Source: Carex sylvatica (taxonomy: Eukaryota; Streptophyta; Magnoliopsida; Poales; Cyperaceae). Taken from it: a stretch of DNA of 22,101 nt. Every line of letters starts with the position of its first letter. Position 1 is the stretch's first letter. Shown piece by piece: positions 1 through 9,469 of the stretch. The position numbers and the translations under genes were made by a program. A model generated the notes under the pieces. That model ran no database searches. It saw only the letters and a program-made list of their open reading frames with translations, and had not been told where the DNA came from. Location: positions 1 to 22,101 of the forward strand of contig CAXKVR010000717.1 of the NCBI GenBank assembly GCA_964058845.1, given 5' to 3'.

Positions 1-91
1 GAAATAAAAAATTTCAGTTTGAATAGTTTTGAAAATACAACTGATGTTTGATTATTATTTTTTATATAAATTAAAAAAATCGGAATTTAAG

Positions 92-291
92 ATCTAGAAC
101 AAATCAAATTTTATAATTTAGACAAAAGAAAATTTGAATGGCCTGGCTTGAAATCAAATTTTTATAACCAGTTTCATATATGGGCTACAGAGGAATCACA
201 ATTACATGTCTATCATTGGGCCTCATTAGACTTGCTTCAGTTTCCTAAAGGAAAATTAAAGCCTGGAAAACTTCTGCTTTCATATCAGTGA
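92..291 (+). CDS. Probable 3'-terminal exon of an unidentified gene (partial)
   Basis: A frame open for 65 codons runs from 94 to a TGA at 289-291. Its composition is unlike the surrounding AT-rich noise: it has W, H, Q and P residues in stretches such as FEWPGLKS, FHIWATEESQLHVYHW and LLQFPKGKLKPGKLLLSYQ. An in-frame TAA at 90 just precedes it, and an AG at 90-91 could be a splice acceptor after an AT-rich stretch, so I read it as the last exon of a gene whose other exons lie left of the window. Another acceptor, such as the AG at 127-128, is possible. I do not recognise the family and propose no function. It could instead be a gene relic, since no second exon can be checked. Confidence 0.45.
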
Positions 292-1393
292 CATTATCTC
301 TGATTAAGTATTTTTAGCTCTGTTGCTTAATTATTTTTAAATGTCAATTTTTTAACGAGAATTAAGATAATTTTTGTTAGTATTTTTTTTGTCCGAAATT
401 TTAATATTTTTTCTGAATCTTAAGACACATCCATCCGTGGATTAAGTCTCTTTATCTTTATATTTTAATTAAGACATTTGAACATGGGCTTCTTAGTACG
501 GATTTTGAAATCTTGTATTGTTTGGCAATGTATACAAAAAAGATTTGTTTAGCCATGCATTGATTTTTTTTTAAAAATTTAAGAGTTTAAATAAAGAAGA
601 TTTATAAGTTAATTTTAATGTATTTATTTTTCATTAATTTTTGGTTGCATGGCTTTTTACAAAATGCATTTCAAACTTCTAAATTTTGTATGTGACTACA
701 TTACTCCTGAACTAAATTAAATTGGTTTTAACAATTTGAATTTGTTATTTAAAAGCAATCTGATAGAATTTGAATTTGAGCACACGAGTCTCAATAGTAA
801 AATAGTAGTGCGATTTAAATCATTATGATTCTTTGTACCTATTTTAGTTGAAGTTTAAAAATAAGATCTATTGTGTAAAAAAATTAAATATATACACTGT
901 GATACACCATGCATCGAAGATATTTATTCAATAAACGAAATTAATAAGCTGTTTAGTTGGTGGCAGTAGTCAAACCACTCTATTTGCAGATTTATCTGAT
1001 TAATCAGTTAATTATTTTCTATTATTCTCATTGATTTCTATTTATTTTCGTTTAATTGGTCGTTTATTACCATTTAATCTTTTTTTTTTCTTGTGATTAC
1101 AAAATCTTTAGGCCTTTTAGCCACTTATTATTGGGTCATGATCTGTTATGTATTGGACAGTTTAGTCTATCAAATCGGCCACTTTATCTGATTAATCCAT
1201 TACATCTTTATCTTATTCTATTTGGACATTTTTTAAATAACAATTTAACTTTATTAATTAACAAAAAATAAGTTAAAATAAATTTATTATAACTTTAATG
1301 AGTGAAATTAATTATTTTTAATAATTTATGAGTATATATTTATAATTTTAATAAAAATGCAAAATTATCACCTGCGTACCGATTAATCAATTG
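292..1393. other. AT-rich intergenic stretch
   Basis: I see no gene here. The first few hundred bases would be the 3' UTR and downstream flank if the exon ending at 291 is real. The rest is AT-rich with many stops in all frames. The frame at 1056-1271 has low-complexity composition and no coding look. Confidence 0.6.
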
Positions 1394-1402
1394 ATACCTT
1401 GT

Positions 1403-1624
1403 CTGTCTGGAGTTCAGATCCAGTGAAGTAACTCAATCTTTGAGTTTTAAATCAGAACCGTTCGATTTGAATCCATGATAGCCTATCCGAAGTAGAGTGC
1501 ACACATTCTGAGAGATAAATTCGAATCGCGAAACAATCTGGAGGGACAAATTCAAATCAGACGGTCTTAATTCAAAACTCAAAAATTGAGTTACTCTAGG
1601 GGATCCGGACCCGTCCGTCCGTGC
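1403..1624. mobile_element. Palindromic MITE-like element with roughly 80-bp inverted arms
   Basis: The left arm (about 1403-1480) and right arm (about 1545-1624) are imperfect inverted repeats. Both contain AGTAACTCAA, TTGAGTTTT and a segment like GATTTGAAT in matching order on opposite strands. Possible 9-bp target duplications are ATACCTTGT (1394-1402) and ATACCGTTT (1625-1633), 7 of 9 matching, so the ends are approximate. There is no coding capacity. The arm contains its own short palindrome (AACTCAA...TTGAGTT), a design shared with the elements at 2073, 2343 and 16397. Many arm differences are C/T or G/A, as expected from decay of methylated DNA. Confidence 0.6.
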
Positions 1625-1853
1625 ATACCGTTTGGTTTTAGAATACTCTCTCTTAAATGGTAATAATGACTATTAACATGTTAACTCTTATAGAATAAAT
1701 GAAACGTTATATCTTGACATTGACCGAATGAGATTCCATGAAACGTGATAAAAGCTCCCTTGCTCCCAAGTCACAAGTCACAACACGCATCGGCTTATGA
1801 AGGAACTCAGGAAGGCACATTTGTGGGACCCAGGACATAAAAGAGCAACAGAG

Positions 1854-1981
1854 TTGGTATGTTCTCTGTGGCCTTGTCTCATATGAAACAACTATACAAC
1901 ACTTCTTTTTAAATTTATTGGTATGTTTTCTGTGGCCTTGTCTCATATGAAACATCTATACAACACTTTCTTTTAAATTGA
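1854..1981. repeat. 64-bp tandem duplication
   Basis: Two adjacent copies start with TTGGTATG at 1854 and 1918. They share TCTGTGGCCTTGTCTCATAT and a tail like ACTATACAACACTTC, with a few substitutions. The high similarity suggests a fairly recent local duplication. No gene is seen in or around it, and the minus-strand frame over it (1707-1955) is a by-product of the repeat. Confidence 0.8.
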
Positions 1982-2072
1982 TTGTTTCTTACGGTCACTC
2001 GGTACATATTAAGCCACATGTTTTACGTTGTTGAAATTTTCGAGAAAAATGAATCTCTAATCTCTACTAATC

Positions 2073-2312
2073 GAGTCGCATCGTCTGCATTAACTAAAAA
2101 ACTCAAAACGTATCTTTTGAGTTAATACATATTAGTCGTCTGATAGTAAATGAAGTTCATTCAACTCCATCTAAAATATAGAACATTTAAAATATAGAAG
2201 TTTTTAATATTAGTATGAATTTAATTTGCACGAATTTTAAATATAATTGGACTGTTCAGCTACATTAACTCAAAAGGGTTTTTTTTTTAGTTAATGCAGA
2301 GGATACGAATTC
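2073..2312. mobile_element. Double-hairpin MITE, copy 1, with 9-bp target duplication
   Basis: A 240-bp non-coding element is bounded by perfect 9-bp direct repeats CTACTAATC at 2064-2072 and 2313-2321. Terminal inverted repeats are GAGTCGCATCGTCTGC on the left and, on the other strand, GAATTCGTATCCTCTGC on the right. Just inside each end is a second, self-complementary segment (TTAACT...AGTTAA, with AACTCAAAA against TTTTGAGTT), so each arm can fold alone as well as pair with the other. A 9-bp duplication points to the Mutator (MULE) superfamily; that assignment is inference. Confidence 0.8.
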
Positions 2313-2342
2313 CTACTAATCGTTCATCCGTTGGACTTTCTC

Positions 2343-2555
2343 GAATTTGTATCTTCTGTATTAACTCAAAAAGAAATTTTTTGAGTTAATTTATCTGGAC
2401 TGTTCGATCAGTTTTAAAATTCGTGTGAATTAAATCTACACGAATATTAAAGACACTCTATGTTTTTAACGGAGATCTGAACTCTGTTTACAATCAGATG
2501 GCCGATATATATTAAAGTAGATACTCTTTCGAGCTAATGCAGACGATGCGGACTC
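2343..2555. mobile_element. Double-hairpin MITE, copy 2, with 9-bp target duplication
   Basis: A 213-bp relative of the element at 2073 is bounded by perfect 9-bp repeats GACTTTCTC at 2334-2342 and 2556-2564. It starts GAATTTGTATCTTCTGT and ends GCAGACGATGCGGACTC. The left nested palindrome is TTAACTCAAAAA...TTTTTTGAGTTAA. The right nested palindrome has decayed to a remnant around 2520-2540. Only 12 bp of unique sequence separate its left target duplication from that of copy 1, so two independent insertions landed side by side. Confidence 0.8.
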
Positions 2556-3377
2556 GACTTTCTCTGCGTGTAAACACCTTTTTTGTTATTGGGATTTGGG
2601 AAGTCTATTTGAGCAAAATGACCCTGAAAAAGTTTGTATTTGTGCGATGATCCAAGTAGTACCAAACTAAAAATTTCTTCACATCACCCTTGGCATTAGC
2701 CATTAGCCGTGAAGAGATAAAGATTGATGCAATCAGTCGCTGTTGAAATAGAATGCTTTAACATGAGATATTGAAAGGATGTAGCACTTGGAACTTTTCT
2801 GGTAAACCATGTTCTTGCAAAGTCAAATACCTACTTTGAAGCTAAATGTGTCAAAAAATCTAATCTAAATCCGGAAGTTTGAATACCTGCTTCCTTGCTT
2901 GAGTCTCTCTATTTCCTCTGGGACAGTGAGATATATGATGCATGCAACTACTAAATAGTATGATTAGACATCTAATTTGTCTCTCATTTATGTACTGTAT
3001 CGGCAATGTCTGTTCAAAATTCAAATTATTCGTCGCTATACTTTCCAACTTGAGTTGCCAGGGTCTTTGAGTGATCTAAGCAAGACAACTTGTTTGATTT
3101 TATGTCGGGTGAGACAAGTCAATGATTATTATATTTTATAGTAGAAGGTCAAGTTAATAGAGTATTCTTTTTGAAGTAAAAGGTGGAGATTTAGCCTATC
3201 AACTTTCTATAAATTTCAGTATATAGTACATAGATTTTCTCTACTTTGTAGATTTTGCACTCATAATATTTCACATGAGAGTGAGTGTCTTTGCCACTAG
3301 ACCAAAGACTAATTCTCAAGTTGTAGGATATTAATTGGTCGCAATCCATTCATCTAATTATTATTTTGAAAACTAAG

Positions 3378-3775
3378 CAATGAGGTTATGATAATATATA
3401 TTCCTGATCGGCTTGTGATATGAATTTGAAATCTAATTTTTAAATTTTAGATAGTTGATTCAAACAGTTAATTTAATTTACATATGAAAATTTACTTAGA
3501 GACCTAAATTTACAATATTATTTTAGAATCCTTTTTCTAATATTTAGATAGGTAGAAAATCACTACTTTCTCGATCTAAGAATTTTGAACCATGTGAAAG
3601 TAGTGTTTTTCTATCAAAAATAGTAAAACATATAAAAATAAATTTTAGTTTTTAAATACATTTTCATATGAAAATCATGTTTAATGCTTTGAATTTACTG
3701 TTTAAATTTTAAAAATAGAGATATAAATTTCTAACACGGATAGATATAGAGTACATATTACTCTGGCCTCACGCA
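3378..3775. mobile_element. Palindromic MITE A in unit 1
   Basis: A 398-bp palindrome has ends CAATGAGGTTATGATAATAT and, on the other strand at the right end, TGCGTGAGGCCAGAGTAATA. The centre is a hairpin with AGATAGGTAGAAAATCACTA on one side and a complementary AAAAACACTA-like segment on the other. Flanks resemble an 8-bp duplication: ACTAAG before and AAGCTAAA after, clearer in the unit 2 copy. Sub-terminal CATATGAAAAT and TTGACTGTTTAAAT-like motifs recur in several elements here. No coding capacity. Confidence 0.65.
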
Positions 3776-3791
3776 AAGCTAAATAGTCTAT

Positions 3792-4138
3792 GAGGAGGGT
3801 TCAATACATCATACTTTCATATTTTATATTTTATATTTTTATTTTCAAACTTTAAATTGTCGATTCGAACTGCTCAACATGATATTCATACTAAAATATG
3901 TTTGCATATGAAATTTTATAATTTTTGAAAAAAATATATTATTTTTTTAAGATAGGTACAAAATTATTATTTTTGAACGGCTCAGAAACAATGAAGTTGT
4001 ACATATCTTAAAAAATAGTAAAAATATAATTTTCAAATATATTTTAGTGTGAATATCATATTAAGCGATTTAGATGGCAATTTAAATAAAAAAAATTAAA
4101 ATAAAGTATAATAGACATGAGTTATTAGAACCCACTTC
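3792..4138. mobile_element. Palindromic MITE B in unit 1
   Basis: This second palindromic element lies about 17 bp after MITE A. The left end GAGGAGGGTTCAATAC pairs with the right end, whose reverse complement reads GAAGTGGGTTCTAATAAC. The interior has the same hairpin theme (TAAGATAGGTACAAAATTAT against a complementary segment). The orthologous copy in unit 2 is 7186-7532, so both A and B were present before the duplication. The target duplication is unclear. Confidence 0.55.
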
Positions 4139-4527
4139 AAACTACAAACAAAATACTTATCTTGAGTCCAGTAGCTAGAGATCATGATGATGAGATTATT
4201 GTTATTAGTTATTACTATTAAGAATCCATCATTATATTTACCAAACAATATTTGTTTCTTTTCTGAATGGCGCAATGTTTCATTATTTTCAAATAGCATT
4301 ATTCTAACATTATTTTTTAACTTGCCAAACGACCCAAATATTAAACACAGAATAAAAAAAGCTTAGAGAGATCCCAAACAATTATCATTGCCGCAAATCA
4401 TTTAGTGTACAATAAAATTAAATTTCAAATAGCTAGATAAAGAAGGAAAAAGAAGTAAATTCTTAAAAAGCACATACAATTGATTAGATATTCCGTATAT
4501 ATATTATTCTAGCGTACACAAAAAAGC

Positions 4528-5778
4528 CCGAAATTTTTATATATGCCCAAAAAAAATGACAAATTACGAAATCTATCTCAGTTTTGATTGAATTTCGAAA
4601 TCTGCTCTATCCGGTTATCAAATAATCGGATTTGGGACTTCTTTCCTGTGGTTGAGTGACAGGATTTGAAGAAGTGGTCCGGTTAATGGATAACCGAAAA
4701 ATGGAAATATGTTCGGTGCTTTGTTAACTGGTTATATGTCTAATTATTGCATTATCGGAAGTTGGAGATTTTGGTTTGTATTTTTTTTTAATAAAACATA
4801 ATTTTTTTTATTTTTTTATTGAAATATTAGAAATGTTGAATATATTTCTTTGAAAATAGATGGAATACAATATAATTTGATTTATTAGAAAGAATATAAC
4901 AAATAACCCGGATCAATATTTTTCAGGCCGGGTTTTTCGCGGCTGTAAGAAAAAATAATATAAATCTTTATGAGTTATTGAAAAAAAATAAAAATATTTA
5001 GATTCTGAGTTATTGATCCCGGTTCAAATGTCACTTCTAGGTAATCTAGAAAATATTGTGCTATTTCTAGTACATTCAATTTATAAAAAGTTGTATCTAT
5101 TTTGAAAATTCTTTTTGAATAACAATCATTATATAAATTAAAGTTTTTATTTTTTTTTCAAAAATAGATACAATTTTTATAAATTAAATGTACTAGAAGG
5201 ATCACAATATTTTCTGAATTACCTAGAAGTAACTTTTGAACCGGGATCAATAACTCACAATCGAAGCATTTTTATTTTTTTCCAATAACACATAAAGATT
5301 TATATTAATTTTTCTTACAGCCGCGAAAAACCCGGCCTGAAAAATATTGATCCAGGTTATTTGTTACAGTCTTTCTAATAAATTAAATTATATTTATTTC
5401 ATCTATTTTCAAAGAAATATATTCAACATTTCTAATATTTCAATAAAAAAAATAAAAAAATGTTGTTTTATTAAAAAAAAATACAAATAATTTCAACCCC
5501 TTTTAACTCTTTTTTTTTTCTTCTCACGCCACACATCTCTCCCCTCTTCCCACGCGTCCCTGTCTCCAATTCAGCATATTTTCGAATTTTAAAAACAAAT
5601 CCAACTTTCCGGTTAACCATTAACCGGTCAATTTCTCAAATTTCAGAAATTGGAGGACCGGAAAGATTGGCCTATTCCGGTTATTGGTTAACCGGATAGG
5701 ATAGTTTTCGAATTTCATTACAAAACAGGGTAAATTCCGTAATTTGTTATTTATTTTGGGTATTTTTAAATTTTTTGG
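4528..5778. mobile_element. Foldback (MULE-like) element inserted in unit 1
   Basis: A 1251-bp insertion is bounded by CAAAAAAGC (4519-4527) and CAAAAAACA (5779-5787), a 9-bp target duplication with two differences. Unit 2 has the uninterrupted site, with a single CAAAAAAGC at about 7925-7933. Terminal repeats begin CCGAAATTTTT on the left and CCAAAAAATTT on the other strand at the right. Arms are very long: about 4776-5107 is almost perfectly inverted in 5155-5490, with CCGGATCAATATTTTTCAGG-type and GCCGGGTTTTTCGCGGCTGT-type blocks in both, around a loop near 5108-5154. Outer arms pair more loosely. A pyrimidine-rich tract (about 5500-5570) lies in the right half only. No transposase frame is present, so it is non-autonomous. 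Mutator class is inferred from the 9-bp duplication. Confidence 0.85.
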
Positions 5779-6132
5779 CAAAAAACATCATTTTAATTTT
5801 ATTTAAAAACATACGAGGAGCTAACAAAATTAACATACTAAATTACGATAATTTAACCTCTTCTCTTAATGACTGTCGAAATAAAGTAAAAAACTCACAA
5901 ATTTTATATGCATATAATTGAGATGATTCAAAATATATCTAACCATCTATATTTATTATTTTTAAGTAAAAGTAAAATAATGACACGGTTAATATAGGAG
6001 CGGAGTCAGACTTTCAAACTATAAAGATCAAATATATATAGATGTCAACCATATAAAAATTTTGTACATAGGAGAATCAATTTTACAATTTCTTGATATT
6101 TTACTTTAAATTATATAGAAAATTATACATAA

Positions 6133-6149
6133 ATATATATATATATATA
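6133..6149. repeat. AT microsatellite at the end of unit 1
   Basis: A short (AT)n run lies in the unit 1 tail. The unit 2 counterpart near 8281-8290 is interrupted by an A run, so the repeat changed length after duplication. Confidence 0.7.
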
Positions 6150-6594
6150 ATAGAGATCAATTGACCCATACCCATTTCAACGACCATGAATATTAGATAT
6201 TCTCTCAAAAAAAACATTTTGTTTATTTTCTGGTAAACCATGTTCTTACAAAGTCAAATACCTATTTCGAAGCTAAATGTGTCACGAAATCTAATCTAAA
6301 TCCGGAATTTTGAATATATGCTTCCTTGCTTGAGTCTCTCTATTTCCTCTCAAGGATAGTGAGATATATGATGCATGCAAATACTAAATAGTATGATTAG
6401 GCATCTAATTTGTCTCTCATTTATGTACTGTATCGGCAATGTCTTTGAGTAATCTAAGCAAGACAACTTGTTTGATTTTATGTCGGGAGAGACAAGTCAA
6501 TGATTAATATTATTTTTTTATAGTTAGAAGGTCAAGTTATATGATATTAATTGGTCGCAATTCATTCATCTAATTATTATTTTGAAAAGCTAAG

Positions 6595-7169
6595 CAATGA
6601 GGTTATGATAATATATATATTCCTGATCGACTTGTGAACGAATTTGAAATTTGATTTTAAAATTTAAATTGTCGATCTAAACAGTTAATTTAATTTTCAT
6701 ATGAAAATTTACTTAGAGACCAAAATTTACATGAAATATGTTTTTAAAATTTCAATAATCAATCAAATATTTAATTTATTTTTCATATGAAAATTTACTT
6801 AGAGACCAAAATTTACATGAAATCTGTTTTTAAAATTTAAATAATCAATCAAATAGTTAATTTATTTTTCATATGAAAATTTACTTAGAGACCAAAATTT
6901 ACATTTCTTTTAGAATTTTCTTTTCTAATTTTTTAAATAGGTAGAAAATCACTACTTTCTCGATCTAAGAATTTTGAATCATCCGAAAATAGTGATTTTC
7001 TACTTATCTGAAAAAATAGTAAAAACATATAAATATAAAATTTAGTCTTTAAGTATTTTCATATGGAAATCATGTTTAACGCTTCGAATTGACTGTTTAA
7101 ATTTCAAAAATATAAAATAAATTCCTAGCACAGATCGATACGGAGTATATATTACCCTAGCCTCACTCA
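6595..7169. mobile_element. Palindromic MITE A in unit 2
   Basis: The duplicate of the element at 3378 starts CAATGAGGTTATGATAATAT and ends AGCCTCACTCA. It is flanked by AAGCTAAG (6587-6594) and AAGCTAAA (7170-7177), an 8-bp target duplication with one difference that is clearer than in unit 1. Its length is 575 bp against 398 bp in unit 1 because of the internal 86-bp repeat. The 8-bp duplication would fit hAT-type transposition; that is inference. Confidence 0.65.
6698..6902. repeat. 86-bp tandem repeat, about 2.4 copies
   Basis: The 33-bp segment that begins CATATGAAAATTTACTTAGA occurs at 6698, 6784 and 6870, with spacing of exactly 86 bp. The spacers are near-identical and contain AATAATCAATCAAATA. 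Unit 1 has a single copy at about 3482, so the array grew after the segmental duplication. Confidence 0.9.
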
Positions 7170-7185
7170 AAGCTAAATAGTCTAT

Positions 7186-7532
7186 GAGGAGGGTTTTCAA
7201 TACCTCATGTTTTTTATACCTCATCATACCTCATATTTTATATCTTTATTTTCAAAGTTCAAATTGTCGAACCACTCAACATGATATATGTACTAAAATA
7301 TATTTTGGGATGAAATTTTATAATCCGTGGAAATTTTGTACTATTTTTTTAAGTAAAGTACAAAATCACTATTTTTGACCGGTCCAAAAACAGCGATTTT
7401 ATATCTATTTTAAAAAATTTAATCTCCAGACATATTTTAGTAATAGCAGTTTGGATCAATAATTTAAATTTTAAAAACAAAATATATGAAATATGAAAGG
7501 CATAAGTTATTAAAGTTATTAGAACACATCTC
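7186..7532. mobile_element. Palindromic MITE B in unit 2
   Basis: The duplicate of the element at 3792 has left end GAGGAGGGTTTTCAATACC, and its right end reads GAGATGTGTTCTAATAAC on the other strand. The interior hairpin is AAGTAAAGTACAAAATCACT against AGCGATTTTATATCTATTTT. A local ATACCTCAT repetition near 7201-7230 is not seen in unit 1. Confidence 0.55.
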
Positions 7533-7889
7533 AAACTACGAACAAAATACTTCTCTTGGATCTTGTAGCCAGAGATGATGATGAAGATGAGGTTATTGTT
7601 GTTACTATTAAGAATCCATCATTATATTTACCAAAAAATATTTGTTTCTTTTCAGTGTGGCGCAATATTTTATTATTTTCAAATAGCATTATTCTAACAT
7701 TATTTTTTAACTTGCAAAACGAACCAAATATAAAACACAGAATAAAAAAAGCTCAGAGAGATCCCAAACAATTTCAATCATTTAATGTTGTTGCTTTTAC
7801 TTTATTTCAATTATACATTTTAGAAAAAGGAGGAATCCAATATCCACAATAAAATTAAATTTCAAAATAACTATTGATTAGATATTCCG

Positions 7890-7911
7890 TATATATATAT
7901 ATATATATATT
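7890..7911. repeat. TA microsatellite, expanded in unit 2
   Basis: About eleven TA units follow TATTCCG. The same place in unit 1 (about 4496-4505) has only about four, so this is an expansion after the duplication. Confidence 0.8.
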
Positions 7912-8366
7912 ATTCGAGCGTACACAAAAAAGCACCATTTTAATTTTATTTACAAATATACGAGGAGCTAACAAAATTAACATACTAAATTACAATAATT
8001 TAACCTCTTCTCTTAACGACTGTCGAAATAAAGTAAAAATTTCACAAATTTTATATGCATATAATTGAGATGATTCAAAATATACCTAACCGCCTATATT
8101 TATTATTTTTAAGTAAAAGTAATAAAATGACACGTTTAACACAGGGACGGAGTCATACTTTCAAACTATGAAAGTCAAATATATATAGAAGTCAATCATA
8201 TAAAAATTTTCTACATAGATGAATCAATTTTACCGTTTCTTGACAATTTACTTTAAATTATATAGAAAATTATACATAAATATATATTAAAAAAATAGAT
8301 ATCAATTGACCTCCATACTCTTTTTTATGTCTGCCCTTTGATTTAACATCAACGATCATGAATATT

Positions 8367-8861
8367 TTTAGGCCCAAATAAGGTCTAAGGCCCAACTCCC
8401 TCTCCACTCTTCTCTTTATATCTCTTGTAACCTAACTGTTTTGTTTAGTGGTGTGGCTGTTACTTCTTGTGCAAGACAGATTGTGAGAAAGATATAAAAG
8501 AGAGAGATAGAGAAAGAGAGGTAGAGATAGTGAGATAGTGAGATAGAGCGATTATTTGTGCTAACAATTGAAATATTCTTGTATCCCTTATAATTTCTTG
8601 ATTAATAGTGAAGTTTATCGGTTGGTTGCCTTCCGGTGGAGTAGGCTCGACTGAACCACCTTATCTCTTGTGTACTTATAGGACTCGATCTATCTCGTGG
8701 TAATATATTTTCTCTATTGTTGTTGGTTTTAGTTGCATACAAATTGTATTTGTCGCTAATTGTTCAGTTTACTTAGTATACATAATATTGGGTCTATTAC
8801 AGATTTTTTGTAGTTGGTACCTGTGTACCGGTATTCTGCGTTTTTAGAATAACCCCTAACA
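8367..8861 (+). mobile_element. Solo LTR of a Copia-type retrotransposon, in unit 2
   Basis: A 495-bp segment starts TTTAGG and ends CCTAACA, a decayed form of the TGTTAGG...CCTAACA ends usual for this LTR type. It is bounded by the 5-bp duplication ATATT (8362-8366 and 8862-8866). Unit 1 carries the empty site, CATGAATATTAGATATTC at about 6186. CTCTTTATATCTCTTGTAAC (near 8411) looks like the TATA region of a + strand LTR, followed by a GAGATA-rich purine tract. The 3' part TATTCTGCGTTTTTAGAATAA matches Copia LTR tails as I remember them. No primer-binding site, polypurine tract or gag-pol is next to it, so the internal region was lost by LTR recombination. Copia assignment is from recognition, not a search. 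Confidence 0.8.
8485..8548 (+). repeat. GA-rich simple repeat inside the solo LTR
   Basis: A purine tract of irregular GAGATA, GATAGA and GTGAGATA units (AAAGAGAGAGATAGAGAAAG and similar) lies downstream of the LTR TATA-like sequence, probably in its R or U5 region. Confidence 0.7.
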
Positions 8862-8903
8862 ATATTAGATATTCTCTCAAAAAAAACCTTTTTGTTTATT
8901 TTC

Positions 8904-9461
8904 TTGTAGTTCTTTAAATAATTTTGTGTGGTCTCTGTGTATAACAACTAGCTAAAGCACAAACCAATACCTTTCTTCCTCATTAAATCAGTAAACTGAC
9001 ATTAGTTGCACAAAACTTTCTCTTTTTAACCTTTTTTAGTTGCATAAAACTAACTTAAAGATATGGTCTATATACGATGGATGTACTAAATTGACCTTGA
9101 CTTGTCCCAAATTTGGATTCCATTTCGCTTCGCCCGAATTTCTTCAACCAAATTGAAATCATCTCTTTTTTCTCCTTGTTCCACCAACTATTGATATGGC
9201 ACCTACTATTGACATATGTCATATATAACGACCGACTAAGTGAATCAAACTTGATAAAATAATCAAATCAAACCACGTGTTCAAAATTCAAAGCATCCGT
9301 AAGAGGGAAATTCTGTGCCGAAATTTAACAGGAGTTATCCATTACAAGTAGAGATTGGAGAGGTGTTTGATTAAGCTCAATTTAGTTAATGGATGGTGCT
9401 TTCAGCAAAAGATATCTCACTATCCCCCCTTAATCATTGAAAATGAAGCCGTGTGCTTCTT
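8904..9461. other. Intergenic stretch without a recognisable gene
   Basis: This stretch is unique AT-rich DNA with no coding frame. A CACGTG hexamer (G-box) lies at about 9276 but no gene start is near, so I give it no role. TTAGTTGCACAAAACT and TTAGTTGCATAAAACT (about 9003 and 9038) form a short direct repeat. Confidence 0.5.
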
Positions 9462-9469
9462 TACCAACC

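Larger units (their letters stand above)
2800..6230. repeat. Tandem segmental duplication, unit 1
   Basis: Unit 1 runs from TGGTAAACCATGTTCTT (2800) to the junction at 6230 and is repeated in the same orientation in 6231-8903. Landmarks in both units, in the same order, are: TGCTTCCTTGCTTGAGTC, GATATATGATGCATGC, two palindromic MITEs, a segment with TCCATCATTATATTTACC, GAGGAGCTAACAAAATTAAC and AATATTAGATATTCTCTC. Without the 1251-bp foldback element and its 9-bp target duplication, the unit is about 2.17 kb. It has no gene. The left edge and the junction share TTTTCT, which fits duplication through short homology. It keeps two segments, about 3015-3066 and a longer one near 3170-3315, that unit 2 lacks. 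Confidence 0.9.
6231..8903. repeat. Tandem segmental duplication, unit 2
   Basis: This direct repeat of unit 1 begins TGGTAAACCATGTTCTTAC immediately after it. It ends at about 8903, where GTTTATTTTC is followed by unrelated TTGTAGTTC instead of another unit. Without the solo LTR and its 5-bp duplication it is about 2.17 kb. Relative to unit 1 it lacks about 52 bp after AATGTCT (near 6441) and about 145 bp after GTCAAGTT (near 6537). Both deletions have short repeats at their ends. It gained two extra 86-bp copies in MITE A. No gene: the frame at 7556-7852 matches one in unit 1, but nearly all differences change the amino acid. Confidence 0.9.

Noticed and set aside
5997..6170. Possible end of another transposon (AGGAGCGGAGTCAGAC, and AGGGACGGAGTCATAC near 8142)
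   Set aside because: It looks like a known style of plant transposon terminus, but I could not find the partner end or a target duplication in either unit.
7556..7852. 98-residue frame conserved between the two duplicated units (related frame at 4184-4366)
   Set aside because: It is shared only because the DNA is duplicated. Almost every difference between the copies changes the amino acid, the N-terminal frames differ, and composition is AT-rich noise. There is no sign of selection on protein.
9276..9281. CACGTG G-box
   Set aside because: There is no gene start nearby to which it could be assigned; a palindromic hexamer is expected by chance in 22 kb.
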